Assembly: GCF_001941445.1 (NCBI RefSeq)
Contig: NZ_CP009245.1
Coordinates: forward strand, 85,992 to 149,991
DNA: 64,000 nucleotides
DNA from: Corynebacterium aquilae DSM 44791
GTDB lineage: Bacteria > Actinomycetota > Actinomycetes > Mycobacteriales > Mycobacteriaceae
Reading direction: 5' to 3'
Position numbers and translations under genes: made by a program. Shown here one piece after another: positions 18,826-28,011 of this stretch. The notes below the pieces were generated by a model. That model ran no database searches. It was given only the letters and a program-made list of their open reading frames with translations, and was not told the DNA's origin. Each line of letters begins with the position of its first letter. The first letter of the stretch is position 1.

Positions 18826-19725
18826 ATGACTGCTTCGAAATCCTTTGACCAGACCCAGCCGGTGGCGGAACCGCCCGCCGTTGCGTCGTGGGTGGGCGGC
18901 AATCTGCCCAGCATGCCTGCCCGCAAAACCGTGGGCGAGTATTTGCTGCTGGGCACGGTTGCGGTGCTGTTGCTTGGTGGGGTGGGCCTGGTGGCTTTCG
19001 TACTGTTGGGCCAGGTGCTTGAGGTACCGGACATTGGGGCACTATCGCTGTTGTTCGTGGTGGCCTATGTGGTGGTGCTCTACCTGGTGACGTTTCGTTT
19101 TCCGGGTTTTCGTCCCCGCTACGCGCTCTACGGATGGCTGTGGGGTGCGCTGGCGTGCATGGTGCTGGTGACTGCCGGCGGTGACGCTTGGGCGCGGATC
19201 ACGTCGTCGCTGGGATGGCAGCCGGTGGCCTACTCTTTCGCCGGCGCCTACCCCGAAGAAATCGCCAAAGGTTTTGGGGTGGTGATCCTGCTGTGGCTGT
19301 ATGGGCGCCGCCCGTGGGAGGGCATGATCTACGGCATGTGGGTGGGCCTCGGCTTTGAGGTGGTGGAAAACTACCTCTACGGCATGAGCGGCGCTTTGTT
19401 CGACGTGGACTCCGACGTGCACGGGGTGTTGTGGTCGTGGATGCTGCGCACGGTGGCAGGCCCAGGGCTGCACGTGGTGTTCGTCGGTTTCGTGGGGCTA
19501 GGTATCGGCGAGGTGCTGCTGGGGGATAAGTCGAAATGGTTCTATGTGCTGTTCGGCGTGTTTGGGCACTTTGTGTGGAATCTGCAGTGGGATCTGTTTT
19601 ATCTCAGTTTGGGCGCGGTGGCGGTGGTGCTGTACCCGACGTTTATTTACCTGTTTGTCTCCCGGTGGAAGCAGGCGCGTGCTGATGTGGGGCGGACCTA
19701 TATGCATCAGTACTTCGGCGCGTGA
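18826..19725 (+). CDS. prsW: PrsW family intramembrane metalloprotease
   Basis: 299-residue polytopic membrane protein. The family motifs are all visible: AYPEEIAKG (EExxK), GFEVVENYLYG (FExxEN), LHVVFVGFVGLGIG and FGHFVWN with the two conserved histidines. PrsW proteases cut membrane proteins such as anti-sigma factors (RsiW in Bacillus). The local substrate is unknown and no sigma/anti-sigma pair is nearby. The start is the ATG at 18826, with about 30 disordered cytosolic residues before the first helix. Confidence 0.93.
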   Translation: MTASKSFDQTQPVAEPPAVASWVGGNLPSMPARKTVGEYLLLGTVAVLLLGGVGLVAFVLLGQVLEVPDIGALSLLFVVAYVVVLYLVTFRFPGFRPRYALYGWLWGALACMVLVTAGGDAWARITSSLGWQPVAYSFAGAYPEEIAKGFGVVILLWLYGRRPWEGMIYGMWVGLGFEVVENYLYGMSGALFDVDSDVHGVLWSWMLRTVAGPGLHVVFVGFVGLGIGEVLLGDKSKWFYVLFGVFGHFVWNLQWDLFYLSLGAVAVVLYPTFIYLFVSRWKQARADVGRTYMHQYFGA

Positions 19726-19974
19726 AAACCCCCGGGTGGTAAATGACAAGCGTGTAAGGTTACCCCCGCTTTGTGCCTGGTCAGTGGGGTTGGCGCCGGT
19801 GCGCGCCGGTGCGCTGCGGTGCGGGCTGTAGTGGTTTGACCTGCGGTGATGGGGTTGTGGGGTGGGGGTTTGTTGCCGGGTTGGGGTGGGGGTCGGTGTC
19901 TTGGTGCGTGATGTGACCTAAAACTCGTGACAGATGGTGCGCGTGTTAAAGATGTGATTGATGTGAATATCCTG

Positions 19975-19980
19975 TAGCCT
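19975..19980 (+). promoter_or_regulatory. -10 box for leaderless GH25 gene
   Basis: TAGCCT, 7 bases before the ATG at 19988. The 262-base gap upstream (19726-19987) holds no gene; it is G/T-rich with short GGTGCG-like repeats. Confidence 0.5.
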
Positions 19981-19987
19981 GGCCGGC

Positions 19988-21013
19988 ATGAAGTTCAGAA
20001 GGATCGCGGCCATTGTCTTGACCACCGCCCTCGTTGTACCCGGCTACACCTACGTCGCTGACGCTTTCGGCGTCAACGCACCCAGCGGCGTCGATGTGTC
20101 CACCTGGCAGCACCCAGGGGATCAGCCCATCAACTGGCATGCGGTGAAGGCGGACGGCCAATCCTTCGCCATCATCAAGGCCACCGAGGGCCTTGGCTAC
20201 GTCAATAAGCACTTCGCGGAAGACTCCCGCGCAGCCGCCGAAGCCGGCCTGCTGGTCGGCAGCTACCACATGGGCCGCGCCACCAGCGACCCGCGCCTGC
20301 AGGCCGCGGAGTACGCAGCGGTGCTGCGCACCCAACCCCAGCCGAGCCTGCCGCCGGTGCTCGACATCGAGTACAACGATGGTGTCTCCCCCGCCGGGAT
20401 GCAGGCCTGGATCCGCGCCTTCGTCGACGAGCTGCGCTCCCTGACCGGGCGCACCCCGGTGATCTACACCTACCGCTACTTCTGGGAAAACGAAGTCGGA
20501 AACACCACCGAGTTCAACGACCTGCCCCTGTGGCTGGCCGCCTACCAGTCCGCCCCGCCGACCGTGCTGCCCGGTGGCTGGGACTACATGACCATGTGGC
20601 AGCGCACCGGCTCCGGGCGCGTCAGCGGCATCCCGGTCGATACCGACATGAACCTGTTCAACGGCACCGACAGCCAACTGCAGGACTTCGTCGCCGGCAC
20701 CCAACTCAACCTCACCCCGGTCGACGTTCCCGGCATCGATGAGCTGGCCGCCTTCGGCCAGGCAAACCCGAAGCTGGTCGGCGCCATCCTCGCCGCCGCC
20801 GCAGGTGTCGTCGCCGTCGGCACCATCCTCACCGTCGCCCGCGACATGGGCATCGACATCGGCCCCGCCCAAGCCCTAGTCGAAACCGTCCAGCAGCTCA
20901 TCGCCGAAGGCAAACTGCCCGTCGGCGACCTGCAGAACATGCTCGCCAACGGCACCTACTCCGTCGGCGACCTGATCATCCTGCTGGAAAACGTCGCGAA
21001 GTTCGCCGGCTAA
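19988..21013 (+). CDS. Secreted GH25 family muramidase (lysozyme-like)
   Basis: 341 residues with an N-terminal signal peptide (KFRRIAAIVLTTALVVPGYTYVADA). The GH25 catalytic domain spans about 33-235: GVDVSTWQHP with the first Asp, FAIIKATEG, SYHMGRA, PPVLDIEYND with the catalytic acid pair, VIYTYRYFW, LWLAAY and WQRTGSGRVSGIPVDTDMNLF. It should hydrolyse the MurNAc-GlcNAc bond of peptidoglycan outside the membrane. The C-terminal 100 residues hold a hydrophobic Ala/Val stretch (GAILAAAAGVVAVGTIL) followed by an amphipathic region, which could retain the enzyme at the membrane or outer envelope. Confidence 0.93.
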   Translation: MKFRRIAAIVLTTALVVPGYTYVADAFGVNAPSGVDVSTWQHPGDQPINWHAVKADGQSFAIIKATEGLGYVNKHFAEDSRAAAEAGLLVGSYHMGRATSDPRLQAAEYAAVLRTQPQPSLPPVLDIEYNDGVSPAGMQAWIRAFVDELRSLTGRTPVIYTYRYFWENEVGNTTEFNDLPLWLAAYQSAPPTVLPGGWDYMTMWQRTGSGRVSGIPVDTDMNLFNGTDSQLQDFVAGTQLNLTPVDVPGIDELAAFGQANPKLVGAILAAAAGVVAVGTILTVARDMGIDIGPAQALVETVQQLIAEGKLPVGDLQNMLANGTYSVGDLIILLENVAKFAG

Positions 21014-21041
21014 ACAAAGCCCCCGTCCTTCTAAACTCACA

Positions 21042-21073
21042 AAAGCCCTCCAGGGATCCCCTGGAGGGCTTTG
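21042..21073 (+). terminator. Terminator after the GH25 gene
   Basis: AAAGCCCTCCAGG and CCTGGAGGGCTTT form a 13-bp stem with a 5-base loop. Confidence 0.85.
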
Positions 21074-21230
21074 CCATGCCCACCCCACACACGGCCCAAA
21101 CACTCTCCATCACGGCCCGGTGCCCCCACACCCCAGGGCGCGCTAGGCTTTAAGCCCACCCAGGCACAACACCCCCACCCACCCCGGTTAAGCACCGCCG
21201 TGCCGTCCCAAGACGAAACACCCTGAGCAC

Positions 21231-21533
21231 ATGATTCAAAAAGACATGCCCACCCTCATCTTCGGCAGAGTCGTCCTCCAATCACACTTAACGGGGACAG
21301 ACCTGTTGATCTTCGCCGAAGATTTTAATTCCTACTATTTTCGCACCGACCCCGCTGCCGAACTAGCGGTACCACTTCAGGACCTTCCCAAACAGTTTCC
21401 CGAAGGGCACCTGGAGGCGATGATCAAACAAATCTTTAAAACAGCGCGCCACGAACTCGACGCCTCCTACGACGGTGGCTACGAGCAAGCCTGCGCCGAC
21501 CTTAAGGCATGGATTTCCAACCCCGACAGATAA
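21231..21533 (+). CDS. Small hypothetical protein
   Basis: A 100-residue soluble protein (MIQKDMPTLIFGRVV at the start, DLKAWISNPDR at the end), rich in acidic residues and with alternating beta/alpha character. No motif is recognised. It lies between two hairpins (21042 and 21571) as a single-gene unit convergent with emb, which supports it being real, but there is no clear ribosome site or -10 box at the standard distance. Composition is a little more AT-rich than its neighbours. Confidence 0.5.
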   Translation: MIQKDMPTLIFGRVVLQSHLTGTDLLIFAEDFNSYYFRTDPAAELAVPLQDLPKQFPEGHLEAMIKQIFKTARHELDASYDGGYEQACADLKAWISNPDR

Positions 21534-21570
21534 CCCCCCACCGGGCAGCTTCAGGGGCGCACATACGCAA

Positions 21571-21600
21571 GCAGCCGACCCCGAAACCGGGATCGGCTGC
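21571..21600. terminator. Bidirectional terminator between the small gene and emb
   Basis: GCAGCCGACCC and GGGATCGGCTGC pair with one bulge, between convergent genes. Confidence 0.7.
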
Positions 21601-21633
21601 ACGCTTTGGGGGTGACCCCTTAGAACGCCAGGA

Positions 21634-24600
21634 CTAGTCCTTGTTGTCGTCGGAGATCTTCATCGGGCCAGGGTTCCACCAACCGGTCCGCGTGATGTCT
21701 TCAACGGTGATTTCGGCCTGCTCCGGGGTCACGCCACGGGAGTTGGTGCGCAAGCGGTAGCGCTCCAGGGAACCCCAGTCGCGACCCCAGTCATCCTTGA
21801 GGTAAGCCGGAACCTCAACGGAGGTATTGATCGCCTCGGCGATACCCATCACGCCACCACCGGCGTAGTCCTGCCAGGGCGAGAGGGTGACCTTGCCGGC
21901 GTGGTCCGGGGAGATACGGAACTGCGGGGCCTCAGCCACGCCCACATAGTGATCGAAGGGGCGCTGGCAGGGGAACTGCAGGGCGACCGACCAGTCCAGC
22001 AGGCCCGGCTGCTCACTGCCGACTACCTCGTTGAGGGACTTCAGCGTCGGCACGCGCGGCGGGGTAAACGCCAACCACTGCTCCGGGTCGAGGGAGTTAT
22101 CCACCGCCTTGATGCGCACCACGTTGGCGTCCTCGGGGAGGCGATCCAGCGGGAAGCGCAGGTTGCGCCAGCTCGGGGACGGCCCAATATCCAGCGGCTC
22201 CAACTGGCCCTCATTGGTGATGGAGGAACCATTCTTCGTGGCGTACTCCAACACCAGCTTCTGACCGTTTTGGTACACGCCGTTGATGTCGTGGTGCTCA
22301 ATACGGCCGGCGGCGCTGACAATCACCAGCGGCGCATCCTCAGAGCGTGCCGGCAGCTCGTACCAGGAAGTAATCGCCTCGGCGGGGAACTGGGGGCCCT
22401 CAGTGTAGGAGCCCAGCATCGGCACCTTCTTGTAGTCCAGGTCGAAGGGCAGGTTCGCGATGGAACCATTCACACCGGCCTCGCGGCGCAAACCACCGGT
22501 GGTGCCGGTGTCCTGGCCGGAGGTGTCTCCGCTGGCGGTGTCATCATCGGTGGCGCCCGCAATGGAACCAGCAGACGCCCCGGACGTATCCACCCCGGTG
22601 GTGTCAATGAAGCTAGGCACATTGTTCGGGCCGAAACCGCGCACCTCATCCGACTCCAGCGAATCGCCCAAGCTGATGCCATCGATGGGGGTGAGGAAAG
22701 AGTCGTTGGTGTTGGTTTCCACCATCGCATCGTTGGCCAGGTTGCAGGAATTACCGGCCAGGGCGCGCACGTTACCAAGCCCCACCGAGTAGGCGGGGTA
22801 CATGGCGACGAAGCCCTTACCCAGGCTGAGCATGTCGAACACCACCACCAGCGCCAGCACCACGGTGATCGGGGCGGACAGCACCCCGTTGAAACGCATA
22901 GAGCGCTTGACCTTGTGGCCGGTCTGATCGGCGACGTCCTTCTGGAAGGACTGGAAGGCACCGAATGCCAGCACCACCAGGGCGATCAGCAGCATCACAT
23001 TAGTGGCCTCAACGTGGCGGTACTGGATGGTCTTATCCCACCACGGCACACCGAAGGAGGAGATGTACCACCAGCCGTTGATGCCGGCCAAGCTGATGGC
23101 CAGCACGAACAGGGTGGCGCCGATGAACAGGGTGCGGTTGCGGGCCGATTTCACCGCGATCGCGCTGACGGACACCGCCGCCAAGGCGGCCAGGCCGGCG
23201 CCGATGCCGGCGTACACGCCGAAGTGGTGCGACCACTTCGTCGGGGTGAACATCATGAAGAACATGGTGCCGAAGAACACCATCATCAGCCGGTTGGACG
23301 GGCCCACGGCCGCGCCCGGCACCCGGCCGTTGCGCAGCACCGTGGCCAGCACGATCGCCAGGCAGAAGAACATCATCAGCACGGCGAAGCGGCGCGGGAA
23401 GGAGCCGTCGACGTTCTGGGTCATCAGGGTCTCGTAGCGAACCCACTCGTCGTACCACACCAGCGAGGGGCCCTTGGCGGAGCGCACCCGGATACTTTCC
23501 AGCACGGTCGCCAGGGTCTGGTCGCCGAACACAGCCATGAGGATGGCGGTGCCGGACGCCAAAAACGGCGCGCACATGGCCAGCACCGACCAGGAGCCCA
23601 CTAGCTCGCGGCGGCGCACCACGATGCGGATCAGGCTCGACAGGCCAGCCAACAGGGCAGCCACTGCCATCAGGCCGGTCGGGCCGGCACCCAGGGAGAT
23701 GGTGGCGATGATGACGCCGATGGCGGCGGGCAGCAGTCGGGAGGTGGCGATGGCGCGTTCGATCGACACCCAGGTCAACAGCGCACCCATGGCGATGACC
23801 GGCTCCGGGCGCAGGCCGTTGTTGTACACCATCCAGAAACCCAGGAAGGAGAACACCGCGGTCCACTGCGCCAGCGGGCGGGCGGCAATCTTTTGCCCCA
23901 GGCGGGGCAGCACCTCGCGGGAGATGATCAGCCAGGTGATCACGGCGGCGACCAATTCCGGCAGGCGCATAAACACGCTGGAGGTGCTGATCTGGGCCAT
24001 CACGCCCAGCAGGTCGTAGTAGGGGGCGCCGAAGGGGGATTCCGGCACGCCGAACCAGCGGTAGTAGTTCGCCATGTATTCGGCATGGTGGCTGACCCGG
24101 GCCATGGTCAACAGGTAGCCATCGTCGGAGGTGTTGGCGCCGAAGATGTACCAGTAGCCCAAGCCGCCGAAGACCGCCAGGTCCACGGCGCGCGGCTTGT
24201 ACCAGCCGGGCGGCAGCATCCGCTTGGTGGTGCGCCCATCAAGCACATCCATGCGGTGCAAAGCCCACAGCGAAATCACCGTCAGCAGGGTGCCCAGGAA
24301 CATGGCCCCGTACTTGATCAGCGAGGGGGAAGAGGTGAAGCGGGAGTTGATCTCCACATGGGCGCTCAGCCCCGCCTGCTTGGCGGCAGCCACGTCGGAC
24401 AGTTCGGTGTAGATGCCGGTGAACTGCGGGCGCTCATCGCTGTCGACGCTGCCCTCGAAGTTGGTGCCATCGATGGTGATGGTGGTGGCTTCGTGGGAGG
24501 AGGAGATGTGCATGACGGAGCCGGCCGGCAGGTTCTCCAGCTGATTTTTCGTCAGCTCGAAGGGCACCTTGTCGCGGGCGACGACGTCGAGACCCCCGTC

Positions 24601-24912
24601 GGACACGCGCACGAACAGGCCACGGGTGGTGGCGTCTTTACTGTCCGGCGGCAGGGTACCGAACACCATGGTTTGTCCCGGGTTGAGCTGGCCCGGGGGC
24701 AGCGGGATGTCTGCCTCAATGTTTTCCGGAACATAGGAGATCAGCGGGGCGCTGATGCTGCCCATGTTTTCCTGCGGCCAGTCGATGCTGGACTGGTGTT
24801 GCACCACGGGAAGAAAGGGGGTCAACACAAACAGCAGGAAACCCGCTATGCCACTGAAAATGGCCACAAATTTGATCTTGGGCAAGCTCACCGAGGGTCC
24901 TTCATATGACAT
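21634..24912 (-). CDS. emb: Arabinosyltransferase Emb (arabinogalactan synthesis)
   Basis: GT-C glycosyltransferase of 1092 residues that extends arabinan chains on galactan from decaprenyl-phospho-arabinose. The N-terminal helix (IKFVAIFSGIAGFLLFVLTPF) is followed by a beta-rich periplasmic domain. FGANTSDDGYLLTMARV carries the catalytic Asp pair in the first long loop, and about a dozen membrane helices lead into a large C-terminal sugar-binding domain. That domain is interrupted at about residues 767-811 by a Thr/Ser/Gly/Asp-rich linker. Corynebacteria have one Emb where mycobacteria have three. The ATG at 24912 (MSYEGPSVSLPK) fits the family better than the frame start at 24960. It lies 211 bases after aftA on the same strand. 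Confidence 0.95.
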   Translation of the reverse strand: MSYEGPSVSLPKIKFVAIFSGIAGFLLFVLTPFLPVVQHQSSIDWPQENMGSISAPLISYVPENIEADIPLPPGQLNPGQTMVFGTLPPDSKDATTRGLFVRVSDGGLDVVARDKVPFELTKNQLENLPAGSVMHISSSHEATTITIDGTNFEGSVDSDERPQFTGIYTELSDVAAAKQAGLSAHVEINSRFTSSPSLIKYGAMFLGTLLTVISLWALHRMDVLDGRTTKRMLPPGWYKPRAVDLAVFGGLGYWYIFGANTSDDGYLLTMARVSHHAEYMANYYRWFGVPESPFGAPYYDLLGVMAQISTSSVFMRLPELVAAVITWLIISREVLPRLGQKIAARPLAQWTAVFSFLGFWMVYNNGLRPEPVIAMGALLTWVSIERAIATSRLLPAAIGVIIATISLGAGPTGLMAVAALLAGLSSLIRIVVRRRELVGSWSVLAMCAPFLASGTAILMAVFGDQTLATVLESIRVRSAKGPSLVWYDEWVRYETLMTQNVDGSFPRRFAVLMMFFCLAIVLATVLRNGRVPGAAVGPSNRLMMVFFGTMFFMMFTPTKWSHHFGVYAGIGAGLAALAAVSVSAIAVKSARNRTLFIGATLFVLAISLAGINGWWYISSFGVPWWDKTIQYRHVEATNVMLLIALVVLAFGAFQSFQKDVADQTGHKVKRSMRFNGVLSAPITVVLALVVVFDMLSLGKGFVAMYPAYSVGLGNVRALAGNSCNLANDAMVETNTNDSFLTPIDGISLGDSLESDEVRGFGPNNVPSFIDTTGVDTSGASAGSIAGATDDDTASGDTSGQDTGTTGGLRREAGVNGSIANLPFDLDYKKVPMLGSYTEGPQFPAEAITSWYELPARSEDAPLVIVSAAGRIEHHDINGVYQNGQKLVLEYATKNGSSITNEGQLEPLDIGPSPSWRNLRFPLDRLPEDANVVRIKAVDNSLDPEQWLAFTPPRVPTLKSLNEVVGSEQPGLLDWSVALQFPCQRPFDHYVGVAEAPQFRISPDHAGKVTLSPWQDYAGGGVMGIAEAINTSVEVPAYLKDDWGRDWGSLERYRLRTNSRGVTPEQAEITVEDITRTGWWNPGPMKISDDNKD

Positions 24913-25123
24913 ACGTACTCGTCGGATCGCCGACTGTTCACCATTTTTCAGGGCACGCAAAACGCCCCGGGGTGAAAAGCCGGGAAATTCATCCCCTCTA
25001 CAATCTCACGTCCACACCGAAAGCCACGAACCTGCGGCGCGAGTCGGAGCGAAAATCACAGTTTTTGGGTGTTGTGCCCTTGGGCTGTGGGGCATCGGCG
25101 TGTGGTGGCGCGGGGGAAGGGGG

Positions 25124-27076
25124 CTAGCGTTTTTTGGTGACGACGATGAAGGGGCCGATTTGTTTTTCGGTCCACCCTTCGAAGGCGTCGGGGTTGAAGT
25201 AGATGCCGCGGAAACGCACGTTGGGATTGTTGGGGTAGAGGTCTTCGGCGAGGTCGTACTTGAAGTCGCGGAAGATGAAGACCTCCGGCGGCTGCCAGTC
25301 GAGTTCTTCTAGCCCCTTGTTGAAGGCGCCGGCGCCGTCCCAGGAGGCTTCGGCGAGGTTTTCGATCGCGAGGTTGCGTTTGTCGAATTCGCCGAGCGGG
25401 TTGGCGTAGTGGGAGGTAAACGCCTGGAATCCCCGGTAGGGGTAGAAGGACATGAAGTTTTGTTCGTCGGTGAGCACCACGGTACTGCCCGGCTCGAAGC
25501 CTAGACCGGTGAGGTAGTTGTTGATTTCGGGGTAGAACTTGCCGGAGTCCGCGGGGTAGCGGTCGGCGCGTTCGCCGTAGCCGTCGGTGTCGGTGTAGGC
25601 CAGGTCGATGGCGTCGGCGTTTTTGTTGGGGATGTTTTGGGCGTAGGAGATGCCGCCGAGCGAGAGCAGCGACACCATGATGAAGGTGATGGCGCGGCTG
25701 ACGCGGGGGCTGATCATGTGGGGGTAGAAGTAGTCGAATCCGACCATGCGCATTTCGGCTATGGCGAACACGCCGGCGGTGGCCAGCTGCAGGGCGATGA
25801 TGACGTCGAGGCGGAATCCGAGCAGGGTGCCGCCGGCGAGGGTGGCGATCATGGAGGCGATGACCCAGGCGTAGAACACGATCAGGGAGATGCCCATGGC
25901 GCGCACGTCGCGGTCTTGGGAGCGCACGACGAGGAAGATGAATCCCAGCAGGCACAGCACGCCCAGCATGGACAGGGAGAACATCGGCAGCGGGATTTGG
26001 GTGCCGCTGGGTGGGAGGTAGTGGGTGGCGGAGGCCCCGGAGCGGGGGCGGCCTTGGAGGACGGCCCACAGGTAGGGTCCCCACACAATCAGGGCGATCA
26101 GCCCGGAGGCGACGCCGATGAAGATCAGTCGGATGATGGGGGCCAGGGAGCGTTCGACGAACACTGCGGTGGCGGCGGCCACCGCGACGACCGACATGGC
26201 GACCACCGCGGTGAATAGGGTGTACATGCTGGCGGAGATCCCGAGGAACAGGATGATGCCGAGCATGGACAGGCGCGCCCCGGAAAGGGCGCGGCGGCCG
26301 AGCACGGTGGCGGCGGGGGCGCCGAGCGCGATGACGGCGGCGTAGGGCTCGTCGGAGCTCATCACCAGCACCACGGAGGTGGTCACTAGGGCGACAGCGG
26401 TGGCGACGGGCAGGCTGCCGCACAGGCGCTGCCAGACGGGGACGAGCATGCAGCCGACGGCGGCGATGCTGACCAGGGCCCAGGGTTGGAATACTTCCCA
26501 GCCGGGGATGCCGAGCAGGTTCGCTAGGCGGCCGCCCATCCAGAACCAGGCGGCCGGATAGTAGGACGGCATGTCGATGTAGTTCATGTCCGTCAGGGCC
26601 GTGGTGTTGGCCATGTGGGTCAAGAACTGGGAGCGGAATCCCTGGTCGACGGTCACGCCGTCCATGTAGAGCCGGGTTGCGGCGAGCGGGATGGCGGTGG
26701 TGGTGACCACCAGGCCCGCGGGGGAGAGGTAGAACACCAGGTAGCTGATCCAGCGCCGCCAGCGGGGGATGGAGCCGCCGAGGTAGGCGACGACCAGCCA
26801 CATGACGGTGAGGATGAGCAGCACGGTGGTGCCGGTGGCGACGGCGCGGGACAGCTGCGAGCCGCCGAAGGCCGGCATGTGGGTGTGGCGCAGGATAAGC
26901 CATGCGATGAGCGTGGCGAGGCCACCGCCGAAACCGGCCGCGAAGATGCCCAACAGTGAGCGGCCGGCGCTCCACACGTCGTCCGTGTACTCCTCGGCGA
27001 GCGGCAAGAATCCATTAGCGGTGTGAGACTCTTGCGGGCTGTCGGTCTCGCTGTCCCGCTTGATTCGGTTCGGCAT
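25124..27076 (-). CDS. aftA: Galactan 5-O-arabinofuranosyltransferase AftA
   Basis: 650-residue polytopic GT-C enzyme that adds the first arabinofuranose residues to galactan. The sequence shows many membrane helices after a short cytosolic start, the extracytoplasmic YIDMPSYYPAAWFWMGGRLAN motif typical of AftA, and a soluble C-terminal domain of about 190 residues (from about 460, ending GPFIVVTKKR). Position between dprE2 and emb is the conserved corynebacterial/mycobacterial order. The start is the ATG at 27076, 16 bases after the dprE2 stop, so the two are probably co-transcribed. Confidence 0.93.
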   Translation of the reverse strand: MPNRIKRDSETDSPQESHTANGFLPLAEEYTDDVWSAGRSLLGIFAAGFGGGLATLIAWLILRHTHMPAFGGSQLSRAVATGTTVLLILTVMWLVVAYLGGSIPRWRRWISYLVFYLSPAGLVVTTTAIPLAATRLYMDGVTVDQGFRSQFLTHMANTTALTDMNYIDMPSYYPAAWFWMGGRLANLLGIPGWEVFQPWALVSIAAVGCMLVPVWQRLCGSLPVATAVALVTTSVVLVMSSDEPYAAVIALGAPAATVLGRRALSGARLSMLGIILFLGISASMYTLFTAVVAMSVVAVAAATAVFVERSLAPIIRLIFIGVASGLIALIVWGPYLWAVLQGRPRSGASATHYLPPSGTQIPLPMFSLSMLGVLCLLGFIFLVVRSQDRDVRAMGISLIVFYAWVIASMIATLAGGTLLGFRLDVIIALQLATAGVFAIAEMRMVGFDYFYPHMISPRVSRAITFIMVSLLSLGGISYAQNIPNKNADAIDLAYTDTDGYGERADRYPADSGKFYPEINNYLTGLGFEPGSTVVLTDEQNFMSFYPYRGFQAFTSHYANPLGEFDKRNLAIENLAEASWDGAGAFNKGLEELDWQPPEVFIFRDFKYDLAEDLYPNNPNVRFRGIYFNPDAFEGWTEKQIGPFIVVTKKR

Positions 27077-27092
27077 TGTCGGGCACAAACTC

Positions 27093-27839
27093 CTAGATAG
27101 GCAACTTGCGCATGATAGCGCGCGGGATGTGCTGAAGCACCATCGCGACGTACTGGAAGGCGGGGTGGACCCAGACGACGTCCTTGCCGTCGGCGACGGC
27201 CTTGACGACGGCTTTGGCCACGTCGTCGCGGTCGACGGTCAGGGGGGCGTCTTTGAGGCCGTCGGTCATTTTGGTGCGGACCTGGCCGGGGCGCACCACG
27301 AGGACGCGGACTCCGGTGCCGCGCAGCGCTTCGCCGAGCTGGGTGTAGAAACCGTCGAAGCCGGCCTTGGTGGAGCCGTAGACGAAGTTGGAGCGGCGCA
27401 CCTTCACGCCAGCCACCGAGCTCATGGCGACGATGGTGCCGTGGCCTTGGCGTTTCATCAGCTGTCCCAGCAGCGTGCCGACCGATACGGCGCCGGTGTA
27501 GTTCAGCTGCGCGGAGGCTACTGCTTTTTGCTGGTCCTGCCAGAGTTCTTCGTTGTCGCCGAGGGAGCCGAAGGCCACGATGGCGACGTCGATGTCGCGT
27601 TCGAAGGCGGCGCCGAGCACCTGGGGGTGGGAGTCGAAGTCGGTGGCGTCGAAGTCGATGGTTTCCACGGTGATGCCGCGGCTTTCGAGTTCGGCGGTGG
27701 CTTCCTGCACGCGGGGGGAGGATTGGCGGGCGGCGAGGATGACGCGCTCGGGGGAGAATTCGGCGGCGATGGCGCGGCCGATGTCGCTGGTGCCGCCGAG
27801 TAGCAGCACGGTGTTGGGTTTTCCTACTGCGTTGAGCAT
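27093..27839 (-). CDS. dprE2: DprE2: decaprenylphospho-2-keto-erythro-pentofuranose reductase
   Basis: 248-residue SDR-family reductase. With DprE1 it epimerises decaprenyl-phospho-ribose to decaprenyl-phospho-arabinose, the only arabinose donor of the wall. It shows [16 protein letters not shown] (nucleotide-binding), [32 protein letters not shown] with the catalytic Ser, Tyr and Lys, and [12 protein letters not shown]. The order dprE1-dprE2-aftA-emb on one strand is the conserved arabinan operon. The start follows an AGGAG by a rather long spacing. Confidence 0.95.
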   Translation of the reverse strand: MLNAVGKPNTVLLLGGTSDIGRAIAAEFSPERVILAARQSSPRVQEATAELESRGITVETIDFDATDFDSHPQVLGAAFERDIDVAIVAFGSLGDNEELWQDQQKAVASAQLNYTGAVSVGTLLGQLMKRQGHGTIVAMSSVAGVKVRRSNFVYGSTKAGFDGFYTQLGEALRGTGVRVLVVRPGQVRTKMTDGLKDAPLTVDRDDVAKAVVKAVADGKDVVWVHPAFQYVAMVLQHIPRAIMRKLPI

Positions 27840-28011
27840 CTAAGGATCACACTCCTTGGGGGTGGTGAGGGCCGTGGGTGGGCCCTGGTGAAAAGTTTTT
27901 GGGCGTCTTGTGAGGTGGGCGAGGGGTGTGGTTTTTGTGGTGCCCCTGATTGTCCCCCATCGGGGCGAAGTTGTTGAGGTTTTTCGCCGCGTCTGGGGGA
28001 GCCCGTGTGGG

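Noticed and set aside
21901..23604. Plus-strand open frame of 567 codons
   Set aside because: Antisense to emb; Gly/His/Arg-rich, no start signal.
25056..26975. Minus-strand open frame of 639 codons in another frame of aftA
   Set aside because: Arg/Pro/His-rich shadow of the genuine AftA frame.
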